Under the pieces are notes generated by a model. It was not told the DNA's origin and did not search any database. It saw only the letters and a list, made by a program, of their open reading frames with translations. This document shows, one piece after another, positions 1 through 7,942 of a stretch of DNA of 64,000 nucleotides. A program made the translations under genes and the position numbers. This DNA is from Seohaeicola saemankumensis. GTDB lineage: Bacteria; Pseudomonadota; Alphaproteobacteria; Rhodobacterales; Rhodobacteraceae. Every line of letters starts with the position of its first letter. Position 1 is the first letter of the stretch. The stretch covers positions 186,001-250,000 of the forward strand of contig NZ_JAINWI010000009.1 of NCBI RefSeq assembly GCF_021021435.1, given 5' to 3'.

Positions 1-399
1 CGGATACAGGCGCCGCCTGATCTGCCAACAACCGCCGCCTCCATGCCGCATACATCCACAGCCGAGGCAACCCGACAGGAAACAGACGGCCTTGCTCTTT
101 TCTGCGCGCGCTTTCCGAAACCGCTTGGTGGGCAGATTCTTTGCCTCGAGATGCAGGATCACTATCTTGTGGTGCATCATTCCGGCGGGTCCGACATGAT
201 CCTGTGCCGCATGGAGGATGCCACCCGCGAACTGGGCGGGTTGGGCCTGCGCGTACACCGCTCTTGGTGGGTCGCAAGCGATGCTGTGGCGGGTGTGGAG
301 CGCGAGAGGCAGCGCACCGTCTTGCGCCTGACCGATACCCGCCGTGTGCCCGTTGGCCGCTCGTTCCGCCCCGATCTGAAGGCTGCGGGGTGGTTGTAG
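1..399 (+). CDS. LytTR DNA-binding domain protein, C-terminal part (5' end outside window)
   Basis: The reading frame is open from base 1 with no stop before the first ATG at 43, so the gene very likely begins outside the window. What is visible is one LytTR-type DNA-binding domain, about 85 residues long. It includes an LCLEMQDHYLVVHH strand, an MEDATREL helix and the LRVHRSWWV segment typical of this family. In alphaproteobacteria many such proteins carry N-terminal membrane helices ahead of the LytTR domain and act as membrane-bound regulators; that part, if present, is missing here. Targets are unknown. The ATG at 43 has no convincing ribosome binding site, which supports the view that it is internal. 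Confidence 0.8.
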   Translation, partial: RIQAPPDLPTTAASMPHTSTAEATRQETDGLALFCARFPKPLGGQILCLEMQDHYLVVHHSGGSDMILCRMEDATRELGGLGLRVHRSWWVASDAVAGVERERQRTVLRLTDTRRVPVGRSFRPDLKAAGWL

Positions 400-568
400 T
401 TATCGGTCGGACGCGTCCATCCCTGAAGCGTCGCAACAGCCCTTGCCGTTCTTGAGATAGAACGCGTCGCAAAAACATCCGGTGCGACGGACGTTTCCAA
501 GTAGCGTCATTGCCAAGCTGGGCGGTTCGTGAGCGACAGGCCCTTGATGAAGTTAGGGTATTGCGCGG

Positions 569-1078
569 ATGAAGAAGATTGGTCTCGATGCAACCGATAT
601 CCGCATCCTGTGCGCTGTGCAGCGGCATGGGCAGCTTAGCAAGTCCAGACTTGCAGAGATTGCCAATATCTCTGCCACACCCTGCTGGGCGCGGCTTGAC
701 CGGCTCAAGGCGGCGGGCTTTATCCGTGGCTACAACGCCGATATCGCGCTTGAGCGGATTTGCGATATCTCGCAAGTGATCGTCACCGTATCGCTGACAC
801 ATCACCGCAAGGCCGACTTCGACAGGTTCGAGGCTTTTGTAAACAGCAAGGACGAATTCACCGAATGTATCGCTACAGGGGGCGGCATGGACTACGTTCT
901 CAAGGTGATCTGCTCCAACCTCACAGGCTTTCAGGCGCTCATGCAGGCAATGCTGGATGCCGAGCTTGGTGTCGATCGCTATATGACCTACATCGCGACT
1001 CGGACGGTGAAATCCGGTCTTCCCAATCTGGTTAAATTGACCTCGAAAGATGTCTTGGCACCCCGTCAGACTGAATGA
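569..1078 (+). CDS. Lrp/AsnC family transcriptional regulator
   Basis: A 169-residue protein of the Lrp/AsnC family. An N-terminal helix-turn-helix (about residues 5-60; LDATDIRILCAVQRHGQLSK, then a second helix around the CWARLDRLKAAGFI segment) is followed by an AsnC ligand-binding domain of the RAM type ending near residue 150. These regulators bind small molecules, usually amino acids, as dimers or octamers, and often control a neighbouring gene. It lies 143 bp upstream of a DmdA-like demethylase on the same strand, and a perfect palindrome lies in that gap, so it may control the demethylase operon, itself, or both. The ATG follows a weak ribosome binding site (gcgcgg). The length is normal for the family. 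Confidence 0.93.
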   Translation: MKKIGLDATDIRILCAVQRHGQLSKSRLAEIANISATPCWARLDRLKAAGFIRGYNADIALERICDISQVIVTVSLTHHRKADFDRFEAFVNSKDEFTECIATGGGMDYVLKVICSNLTGFQALMQAMLDAELGVDRYMTYIATRTVKSGLPNLVKLTSKDVLAPRQTE

Positions 1079-1097
1079 TCTGCAAAGCGCCCAAAAA

Positions 1098-1115
1098 TTA
1101 GACTGTTCAGTCTAA
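1098..1115. promoter_or_regulatory. Perfect 8-bp inverted repeat, likely operator
   Basis: TTAGACTG-TT-CAGTCTAA is a perfect palindrome with 8-bp arms in the 143-bp gap between the Lrp/AsnC gene and the DmdA-like gene. There is no T-run after it, so it is unlikely to be a simple terminator. Its position about 107 bp before the demethylase start suits an operator. Assignment to the adjacent Lrp/AsnC protein is inference. Confidence 0.5.
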
Positions 1116-1221
1116 AGCCGCCAGTTTTTCAGCCCGCCTTCGCATATCGCAGAGTTCTAGATTTGCGTCAGGTTCCAACGATCCCGGCCAGTCGGACCGG
1201 TGACAAGCAAGGGCGAAAACA

Positions 1222-2361
1222 ATGCAAGCAGACGACTTCGGCTTTGGCACGCAGATCCGGAAATCCCCTTATTTTGACGCAACGGTCCGCTGGGGTGCCA
1301 AAGGGTTTTCCGTGTATAACCATATGTATATCCCGCGCGATTTCGGTGATCCGGAACAGAATTTCTGGAACCTCGTCAATGATGCGATCCTGTGCGATGT
1401 CGCGGTCGAGCGTCAGGTCGAGATCACCGGACCGGATGCCGCGCGTTTTGTCCAGATGCTGACACCGCGTGATCTGTCGAAGATGGCAGTCGGGCAGTGC
1501 AAATATGTCCTGATCACCAATGCAGAAGGTGGCATCCTGAACGATCCGATCCTGCTGCGGCTGGCCGAGGATCATTTCTGGATTTCTCTTGCCGATAGCG
1601 ACATTCTGCTTTGGGCACAGGGCGTAGCCGTCCATTCCGGCCTTGATGTCACAATCAACGAGCCCGATGTGTCGCCGCTACAGTTGCAGGGGCCAAAATC
1701 GGGCCAGATCATGCAGGCCCTGTTCGGCGACGGTATTCTGGACCTCAAATATTACTGGCACCGCGAGATGGATCTTGATGGCATCCCGCTTCTGGTGTCG
1801 CGCACAGGCTGGTCCAGCGAACTGGGCTACGAAATCTATCTGCGCGACAGCACCTGTGGCGATGCCTTGTGGGAGCGGATCATGGCCACCGGTATGGAAT
1901 TCGGCCTGAAGCCCGGCCACACCTCTTCGATCCGCCGGATCGAGGGCGGAATGCTGTCATACCATGCCGACGCGGACATCAAGACCAACCCCTACGAATT
2001 GGGGCTGGACCGGCTTGTCAACCTTGATATCGAGGCTGACTTTATCGGCAAGGACGCGCTACGCCGTATCCAGCAGCAGGGTGTCAGCCGCGTTCAGGTT
2101 GGCCTGATTATCGACACCGCGCCAATGGCAGGCCCTAACACCACTTTCTGGGCCATCAGCAAGGACGGGTCGGAGATCGGCAAGGTCACATCCGCGGTCT
2201 ACTCTCCTCGGCTCGAACGCAACATCGCCCTTGCCATGATAGCTGTCGAGCACGCGCATATCGGGGTCGAGGTCGAGGTTGTCACCCCGTCCGGTCCGAC
2301 CCGCGCGACGGTTGTCGAGCGTCCATTCTACGACCCCAAGAAAAAACTCGCCGCTGCCTGA
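1222..2361 (+). CDS. GcvT/DmdA-like folate-dependent demethylase (aminomethyltransferase family)
   Basis: This 379-residue protein has the whole-length aminomethyltransferase (GcvT) fold and resembles the dimethylsulfoniopropionate (DMSP) demethylase DmdA, with VYNHM near residue 33, DVAVERQVEITGPDA, MLTPRDL, and VSPLQLQGPK motifs. DmdA moves a methyl group from DMSP to tetrahydrofolate, giving 3-methylmercaptopropionate; related proteins demethylate other methylated compounds. The start is supported by an AAGGGCG-type site just upstream. The next genes (OsmC, crotonase, acyl-CoA synthetase, SBP56) fit a sulfur or C1 role, but a DmdC-type acyl-CoA dehydrogenase is absent. The DMSP assignment is therefore plausible, not proven; glycine-cleavage T protein is unlikely because no gcvH or gcvP lies nearby. 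Confidence 0.8.
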   Translation: MQADDFGFGTQIRKSPYFDATVRWGAKGFSVYNHMYIPRDFGDPEQNFWNLVNDAILCDVAVERQVEITGPDAARFVQMLTPRDLSKMAVGQCKYVLITNAEGGILNDPILLRLAEDHFWISLADSDILLWAQGVAVHSGLDVTINEPDVSPLQLQGPKSGQIMQALFGDGILDLKYYWHREMDLDGIPLLVSRTGWSSELGYEIYLRDSTCGDALWERIMATGMEFGLKPGHTSSIRRIEGGMLSYHADADIKTNPYELGLDRLVNLDIEADFIGKDALRRIQQQGVSRVQVGLIIDTAPMAGPNTTFWAISKDGSEIGKVTSAVYSPRLERNIALAMIAVEHAHIGVEVEVVTPSGPTRATVVERPFYDPKKKLAAA

Positions 2362-2387
2362 GCACGGCCCATCAAGAGACCCGACAC

Positions 2388-2849
2388 ATGTCTGACCTTT
2401 CGATCCAATTGCACTGGCAGCGTGCGGAACCCGTGCTGCTGGCGGGCAAGTATTCCAATGCCCATACAGTGCGCTTCAACAGTGACTATGATGTTGCAGT
2501 GGATGCCGCCCCCGATTGGGGCGGCGATCCGGCCAACACTAACCCTGAACAGGCGCTGGCCTCGGCCTTGTCGAGTTGCCACATGATGACCTTTCTGGCT
2601 TTGGCGGCCAAGGCGGGCTGGCCGGTGGCGAGCTATAGCGATCATGCGGTGGCCCATCTTGGAAAGAACGCCAAGGGGCAGATGTCGGTTACCCGTATCG
2701 ACCTGCATCCTGCGGTGCGTTTCGACGCGGGGTTTGCGCCTGATGCCGCAGAGCTTTCAAAAATGCAGCACCGCGCGCACCGCTATTGCTTCATCGCCAA
2801 CACGCTGGCCGACAGCGTCGAGATCAACATTCTTCAACCAGCAGGTTAG
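2388..2849 (+). CDS. OsmC family peroxiredoxin-like protein
   Basis: A 153-residue OsmC/Ohr-family protein. Both redox cysteines are present: C64 in SSCHMMTFL and C134 in HRYCFIANTL, the usual two-Cys pair that reduces organic hydroperoxides with a thiol partner. Length and motif spacing are normal. It starts 26 bp after the demethylase and ends 11 bp before the crotonase gene, so it is part of the same transcript. In this setting it may protect against peroxides, or handle reactive thiols produced by the pathway; the second idea is inference. OsmC rather than OhrA is favoured by the general sequence pattern. Confidence 0.88.
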   Translation: MSDLSIQLHWQRAEPVLLAGKYSNAHTVRFNSDYDVAVDAAPDWGGDPANTNPEQALASALSSCHMMTFLALAAKAGWPVASYSDHAVAHLGKNAKGQMSVTRIDLHPAVRFDAGFAPDAAELSKMQHRAHRYCFIANTLADSVEINILQPAG

Positions 2850-2860
2850 GAACCGACCCC

Positions 2861-3661
2861 ATGCAGACCGGCGACATTCTTCTGCACGATCTGGACGCGG
2901 ACGGTATTCTGCGTCTGACCCTGAACGATCCGGCACGGCGCAATGCGCTGTCCGAGGCGATGCTGACCGAACTGGGCAAAGCCTTCGGACAGGCCGGATC
3001 TGACCCTGCCATCCGCGTCATCGTCCTTGCTGCGAACGGCCCCGCCTTCTGCGCGGGTCACGATCTGAAAGAGATGACAGCAGGGCGCACAGGGCCTGAC
3101 AGAGGCCGCGCCTATTTCGCGCGTATCCTTGAACAATGCTCGGCCGTGATGCAGGGGATCGTCACCTGCCCCAAACCTGTTATTGCCGAGGTCACAGGTG
3201 TTGCGACCGCTGCAGGCTGCCAGCTTGTGGCCAGTTGCGATCTGGCTATCGCATCCGAGAACGCGACCTTCGGTACGCCCGGTGTTCACATCGGCCTGTT
3301 CTGCTCGACGCCGATGGTCGCGCTGTCACGCAATGTTGCCGATAAACATGCGATGGAAATGCTGCTGACCGGTGACATGATGCCCGCTGATCGCGCGGCG
3401 GAAATCGGACTGGTCAACAAGGTTGTGACGGCACAGAACCTGCGCGACGCCACTTTGCAGATGGCGCAGAAGATCGCGTCGAAATCCAGCATGACGCTGG
3501 CCACAGGCAAACGCGCTTTCTACGCGCAGCGCGACATGCCGCTTTCCGACGCCTATGCCCATGCGACGCAGGTCATGGTCGACAACATGCTGGCACGCGA
3601 TGCCGAAGAAGGCATCGGCGCCTTCATCGAAAAGCGCGCCCCCAAATGGGAGGATGCGTAA
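2861..3661 (+). CDS. Enoyl-CoA hydratase/isomerase family protein, ECHDC3-like
   Basis: A 266-residue crotonase-fold protein. FCAGHDLKEM (63-72) and GVATAAGCQL (113-122) form the oxyanion hole region. The VHIGLFCSTPMVALSRNV stretch and the C-terminal QVMVDNMLARDAEEGI segment match the ECHDC3-type subgroup. The two glutamates used by classical hydratases are replaced: Q121 stands at the first position and G141 at the second. Simple water addition as in DmdD is therefore doubtful, and the true reaction is unknown. The ATG at 2861 was chosen because it starts at the normal family N-terminus, 11 bp after osmC. The gene ends 4 bp before the acyl-CoA synthetase gene, so the two products probably share a CoA thioester. 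Confidence 0.88.
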   Translation: MQTGDILLHDLDADGILRLTLNDPARRNALSEAMLTELGKAFGQAGSDPAIRVIVLAANGPAFCAGHDLKEMTAGRTGPDRGRAYFARILEQCSAVMQGIVTCPKPVIAEVTGVATAAGCQLVASCDLAIASENATFGTPGVHIGLFCSTPMVALSRNVADKHAMEMLLTGDMMPADRAAEIGLVNKVVTAQNLRDATLQMAQKIASKSSMTLATGKRAFYAQRDMPLSDAYAHATQVMVDNMLARDAEEGIGAFIEKRAPKWEDA

Positions 3662-3665
3662 GACC

Positions 3666-5351
3666 ATGGCGGCCAACCCCTACAACACCGGACTGGAGCG
3701 CAACCCCGCGAATTTCCAACCCCTGACGCCGCTGACATTTCTGGAACGGGCAGCCAGTGTCTTTCCCGATCACACCGCCATCGTGCACGGTGCACTGCGG
3801 CGCAGCTATGCCGATTTTTACCGCCGTTCGCGGCAACTTGCAGGGGCGCTGGCAACATCGGGGATTCTGCGCGGCGACACCGTGTCGGTGTTGCTCGCTA
3901 ACACGCCCGCCATGCTGGAATGTCACTACGGTGTGCCGATGTCCGGCGCGGTCCTGCATTCGATCAACACCCGTCTGGATGCGGCCATCATCGCGTTCCA
4001 ACTGGACCATGCAGGCGCAAAGCTTGTGATCGTCGACAGCGAGTTCATGCAGTTGATGCAGGACGCGCTGGCGCTCGCCACGGTCAAGCCGGTTCTGATC
4101 CAGTATAGCGATCCTGAATTCACAGGTCACACCGCCGCTGCCGCCGCCCTCGATTACGAGGCGTTCCTGTCGGGTGGTGATCCCGATTTCTCATGGCTCA
4201 TGCCCGAGGACGAATGGGACGCGATTGCCGTCAACTACACGTCCGGCACGACGGGCGACCCCAAAGGGGTGGTATCGCATCATCGCGGGGCCTATCTGCT
4301 GGCGCAAGGCAATGCGCTGACATCCTCGATGCAGAAACATGCGGTCTATCTGTGGACCCTGCCGATGTTCCATTGCAACGGCTGGTGCTTTCCTTGGACA
4401 CTCTCGGCCATCATCGGCACCCATGTCTGCCTGCGACAGGTCAGAGCCGAACCGATCTGGGCCGCGCTTTCCGAAGAGGGCGTGACCCATTTATGCGGTG
4501 CGCCTGTCGTCATGTCCCTGCTGGTCTCGGCACCCGAGGCCGTGAAGCGCGGACTGGACCGCAAGGTGCAGTTCTTCACCGCTGCCGCGCCACCGCCCGA
4601 AAAGCTTCTGGCCGATATGAGGGTGGCAGGTTTCGACGTCACCCACCTTTACGGGCTGACCGAAACCTACGGCCCCGCTGTCGTCAACGACTGGCATGAT
4701 AGCTGGTCCGCACTGCCGCCAGCCGAACAGGCCGCACTCAAATCGCGGCAGGGTGTGCGCTATCTGCCACTCGAGCAGCTTGACGTGCTTGATCCCGAAA
4801 CGATGATGCCCGTGCCGCGCGATGGTCGGACCATGGGCGAGGTGATGTTTCGCGGTAATGTCGTGATGAAGGGCTATCTCCGCAACCCGCAGGCCACCGA
4901 AAGCGCCTTTGCAGGTGGCTGGTTCCATTCCGGCGATCTGGGCGTGATCCATCCTGACGGTTACATCCAGCTCAAGGATCGGTCCAAGGACATCATCATT
5001 TCGGGTGGCGAAAACATTTCGTCGATCGAGGTCGAAGATGTACTCTATCGTCATCGTGACGTTCAGGTAGCCGCTGTTGTTGCCATGCCACATGACCGCT
5101 GGGGCGAAACGCCCTGCGCCTTTATCGAATTGTCCGCGGGCGCCACAACGGATGCCGACGCGTTGCGCGATTGGTGTCGCTCTCATCTGGCGGCCTACAA
5201 GGTACCGGGGCGGTTCATTTTCATGCCTATCCCGCGCAGCGCGACAGGGAAGGTCCAGAAATTCGTTCTGCGCGAACAGGCACGGGCCATCGCGCAGACA
5301 CAGGACAAGACGGAAGGCAAAGCCATCGCACAAGACAGCATGGTCGGGTGA
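3666..5351 (+). CDS. Acyl-CoA synthetase (AMP-forming ligase)
   Basis: A 561-residue member of the ANL adenylate-forming family. It has the P-loop YTSGTTGDPKGVV (from residue 191), YGLTETYG, the SGDLG...KDRSKDIIISGGENIS block and the catalytic lysine K529 in ATGKVQK. It activates a carboxylic acid to its CoA thioester through an acyl-adenylate. The N-terminus (LTPLTFLERAASVFPDHTAI) is of the type found in many medium-chain or aromatic acyl-CoA ligases. In this operon it could activate a demethylation product such as 3-methylmercaptopropionate, the role of DmdB, but substrate cannot be read from sequence. The ATG at 3666 starts 4 bp after the crotonase stop and fits the family N-terminus better than the ATG upstream at 3555. 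Confidence 0.92.
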   Translation: MAANPYNTGLERNPANFQPLTPLTFLERAASVFPDHTAIVHGALRRSYADFYRRSRQLAGALATSGILRGDTVSVLLANTPAMLECHYGVPMSGAVLHSINTRLDAAIIAFQLDHAGAKLVIVDSEFMQLMQDALALATVKPVLIQYSDPEFTGHTAAAAALDYEAFLSGGDPDFSWLMPEDEWDAIAVNYTSGTTGDPKGVVSHHRGAYLLAQGNALTSSMQKHAVYLWTLPMFHCNGWCFPWTLSAIIGTHVCLRQVRAEPIWAALSEEGVTHLCGAPVVMSLLVSAPEAVKRGLDRKVQFFTAAAPPPEKLLADMRVAGFDVTHLYGLTETYGPAVVNDWHDSWSALPPAEQAALKSRQGVRYLPLEQLDVLDPETMMPVPRDGRTMGEVMFRGNVVMKGYLRNPQATESAFAGGWFHSGDLGVIHPDGYIQLKDRSKDIIISGGENISSIEVEDVLYRHRDVQVAAVVAMPHDRWGETPCAFIELSAGATTDADALRDWCRSHLAAYKVPGRFIFMPIPRSATGKVQKFVLREQARAIAQTQDKTEGKAIAQDSMVG

Positions 5352-5445
5352 GGCCCCAGCTAAGCGCGGTGCAAACGCCGTAAAACACCAATTTGAGGAG
5401 AGCGGGCACGCATCGGCAAAGATCCATTGTAAGGGAGGATACCAG

Positions 5446-6846
5446 ATGAACCTAAGACCAGACCCCACATTCCACGCGACTCCGAAGCTTGCGATGGAAG
5501 CGCCGGCCGAAACATTGGCCTTCACCCTCATGCTCAGCCCCGACGGGTCGCAACCCGACGGGCTGGCCGTAGTCGATGTAGACCCGACCTCGGATAGCTA
5601 TGGCCAGATCGTCCATCAGGTGATCATGCCCAACACCGGCGACGAGTTTCACCATTTCGGATGGAACGCCTGCTCATCCTCTCTGTCGCCCCTGTCAGGC
5701 CATGCCTTTCTTGAACGGCGCTATCTGATCATCCCCGGCATCCGGTCGTCACGCATTTATATTATCGACGTGAAGGAACCGCTGAAGGCGAAAATCCACA
5801 AGATCATCGAGCCCGAAGAGGTTTTTGCGAAAACCGGTTATTCACGCCCCCATACGATCCATTGTGGCCCCGAGGGTATTTATGTCTCGACTCTTGGCGG
5901 TGGTGGCGCAGACGGGACAGACGGCCCTCCGGGTATTTTCATCATGGATTGCGAAACCTTCGAGATCCTCGGCCGCTATGAAATGGACCGTGGCAAGCAA
6001 GACAAGCACTATGATTTCTGGTGGAACCTGCCGCGCGACTACATGGTCAGCTCTGAATGGGGCCTGCCGCCCCAGTTCGAGAACGGTATCGTCGCCGAAG
6101 ACCTGCTGAGCAACAAATACGGCCATTCGATCCATTTCTGGAACCTGCGCCAGCGCAAGAACGTGCAGACCATCGACCTTGGCGAGAACTACCAGATGGC
6201 GCTGGAGATCAGGCCGGCGCATGATCCCTCCAGGAATTACGGATTTTGCGGCGTTGTTGTGGACACAACAAACCTGCAAGGCGCGATTTTCACGTGGTGG
6301 CAAAAGGACGATGGCACCTTCGAGGCCAAGAAAACCCTCACCATCGACCCGCGCCCTGAGAAGCCGGAAAACCTGCCGCCCCTGCTGCAAGGGTTCGGGG
6401 CGGTGCCGCCACTGGTCACCGATATAGACCTCAGCCTTGATGACAAATACCTCTATGTCGCCTGCTGGGGTTTGGGCGAGATGCATCAATACGATGTATC
6501 CGATCCGATGTATCCACGCCTTGCGGGGAAGGTCGAACTGGGCGGCATCGCACGCAGCACGAAACATCCGAACGGCAATCCCTTTGCCTACGGTCCGCAG
6601 ATGGTCGAGATCAGTCGCGACGGCAAACGCGTCTACTGGACCAACTCGCTTTATTCGACATGGGACAACCAGTTCTATCCCGATGACGAGGGCGGACAGA
6701 TGGTCATGGCGCATGTCGGCGAAAATGGCGGGCTGACACTGGCCGAAGATTTCTACGTCGATTTCCCGAAAGGCTATCGTAGCCACCAGATCCGGCTGGA
6801 AGGCGGCGACTGTTCGACGGACAGTTTCTGCTACCCCTCCGTCTGA
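5446..6846 (+). CDS. mtoX: SBP56 family protein, methanethiol oxidase-like
   Basis: A 466-residue selenium-binding-protein (SBP56) family member. Clear family motifs are HHFGWNACSS (69-78), SRPHTIHCGPEGIYVSTLG with H136 and H139, DFWWNLPRDYMVSSEWG, YGHSIHFWNL, and the C-terminal SHQIRLEGGDCSTDSFCYP. Bacterial members with known activity (MtoX) are copper-dependent methanethiol oxidases giving formaldehyde, sulfide and hydrogen peroxide; human SELENBP1 does the same. The ATG at 5446 is set by an excellent GGGAGGA site at 5432-5438; the frame is open further upstream, but that overlaps the preceding gene. No signal peptide is seen, whereas characterised MtoX is periplasmic. Its place behind a DmdA-like gene suggests removal of methanethiol. 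The symbol is by homology. Confidence 0.88.
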   Translation: MNLRPDPTFHATPKLAMEAPAETLAFTLMLSPDGSQPDGLAVVDVDPTSDSYGQIVHQVIMPNTGDEFHHFGWNACSSSLSPLSGHAFLERRYLIIPGIRSSRIYIIDVKEPLKAKIHKIIEPEEVFAKTGYSRPHTIHCGPEGIYVSTLGGGGADGTDGPPGIFIMDCETFEILGRYEMDRGKQDKHYDFWWNLPRDYMVSSEWGLPPQFENGIVAEDLLSNKYGHSIHFWNLRQRKNVQTIDLGENYQMALEIRPAHDPSRNYGFCGVVVDTTNLQGAIFTWWQKDDGTFEAKKTLTIDPRPEKPENLPPLLQGFGAVPPLVTDIDLSLDDKYLYVACWGLGEMHQYDVSDPMYPRLAGKVELGGIARSTKHPNGNPFAYGPQMVEISRDGKRVYWTNSLYSTWDNQFYPDDEGGQMVMAHVGENGGLTLAEDFYVDFPKGYRSHQIRLEGGDCSTDSFCYPSV

Positions 6847-6849
6847 CGC

Positions 6850-7509
6850 GTGGCGGGCGTCGACATGGCAGCGGCCCTTTGGTGGGCCGTTGTCGCATCG
6901 GGCATATATCACGGGATCAATCCCGCCATGGGCTGGCCGCTGGCTGTCTCGGCGGCGTTGATGGACCGCGCCGAGGGCAGCCTTTTCAAGGCGGTCGGGG
7001 CCTTGGCCGCAGGGCATATGCTGGCGATGGCGGCCATTCTCTTTCCATTCACCGTTTTGTTTTTCCTCGCGCAATGGCAGCGCGAAATCCAGATTGCGGC
7101 GGCTTGTCTGGTGATCGCGCTGGGCATTTTCCTGCTATGCAACCGCCGCCACCCTCGCTTTCTGGCCCGCGTCCCACCGTCGCGCCTTGCGCTCTGGTCC
7201 TTTCTGGTCGCGATGGCGCATGGCGCAGGCCTGATGCTGGTGCCGATCTATCTCGGCATCTGCCGCACCGTCGAGACAAACGCAGGACATGCCGCAGCAC
7301 AGGATCTGATGGGCAGCAATGCCGAAATCGCAGTGCTCGTCGCGCTGGTCCATACAGGCGCGATGACGCTATCGGGAGGGCTGATCGCCCTCGGCGTATA
7401 CCGCTGGCTCGGGCTGCGTTTTCTGTCCAGAGCCTGGTTCAATCTCGATCTGATCTGGGCCTTGAGCCTTGTTCTTGTCGGCGCACTATCGCTTTTGATC
7501 GTGCTGTGA
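6850..7509 (+). CDS. Small polytopic membrane protein paired with SBP56
   Basis: A 219-residue protein with about six hydrophobic segments. It starts with GTG only 3 bp after the SBP56 stop, so the two are coupled; an in-frame ATG at 6865 is an alternative start. Histidines sit inside or next to the membrane segments: H21 in GIYHGINPAMGW, H56, H124 in MAHGAGL and H168 in VHTGAM. This is reminiscent of metal or thiol-disulfide membrane carriers, but I do not recognise a named family. Since SBP56 oxidases need copper, a metal-supply or assembly role is a reasonable guess. The function is unknown. Confidence 0.8.
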   Translation: MAGVDMAAALWWAVVASGIYHGINPAMGWPLAVSAALMDRAEGSLFKAVGALAAGHMLAMAAILFPFTVLFFLAQWQREIQIAAACLVIALGIFLLCNRRHPRFLARVPPSRLALWSFLVAMAHGAGLMLVPIYLGICRTVETNAGHAAAQDLMGSNAEIAVLVALVHTGAMTLSGGLIALGVYRWLGLRFLSRAWFNLDLIWALSLVLVGALSLLIVL

Positions 7510-7788
7510 CGTGTCGCGGAGATCCAAGCTTTCTATTTCGACAGGATCGTCGTGCGCGCGGTCACTGCCAGCGGCTATGCCCGTCGAGCGCACAAGACTA
7601 CAGACCCACAACTCCACGGCAACAGGCCCAACGCACACGCCGCAGCTTCACCGGACCTGCCATTCGCGGATCGCGCAGCGCTTTTCTGTTTGCAAGTATC
7701 CACTAGCTGCGTCACGTCGCTTCCGCGGCTTGGAAGACTGACAATGGCTTTAAGCTGGCCAGTTCAGCGCCAGAAGCGAGATTCCAAG

Positions 7789-7820
7789 ACCCTGCCATAG
7801 GCTGTCTAAGGCAGGGTTTT
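7789..7820 (+). terminator. Rho-independent terminator
   Basis: ACCCTGCC and GGCAGGGT form a perfect 8-bp stem around a 13-base loop, followed directly by TTT. It is oriented for plus-strand transcription and probably ends the Lrp-to-membrane-protein direction of transcription, though it lies 280 bp past the last stop codon. Confidence 0.7.
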
Positions 7821-7846
7821 GTGAAATGAACGGTGCCAAACTCGAA

Positions 7847-7892
7847 TGCCGGAACTTGTACGAAAACAACATTGTTCAGGGTAGTTCCGGCA
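7847..7892. repeat. 10-bp inverted repeat (long hairpin)
   Basis: TGCCGGAACT (7847-7856) and AGTTCCGGCA (7883-7892) are perfect 10-bp arms; the 26-base loop contains a smaller AACAA-CA-TTGTT stem. It lies just downstream of the minus-strand hemolysin-type gene. It has no U-run in either direction, so it may be a 3' mRNA stability hairpin or the footprint of a lost element. Confidence 0.5.
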
Positions 7893-7942
7893 CCTGGCTG
7901 GACTGCTTGAACCGAAAATATCAGCCATCAGGCGCCATTCAA

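Larger units (their letters stand above)
7510..7942. other. 433-bp intergenic region without a convincing gene
   Basis: Short open frames here lack coding character and family resemblance. The stretch holds a plus-strand terminator (7789-7820) and a long hairpin (7847-7892), each listed separately. The 280 bases before the terminator may be a long 3' untranslated region of the membrane-protein transcript, a small RNA, or decayed sequence. Confidence 0.6.

Noticed and set aside
3183-3368. Small nested frames inside the crotonase gene
   Set aside because: They are short, overlap conserved crotonase codons in another frame, and have no ribosome binding site.
5842-7074. A 410-codon frame on the minus strand across the SBP56 gene
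   Set aside because: The opposite strand encodes a complete SBP56 protein with all family motifs; this frame has no recognisable domain.
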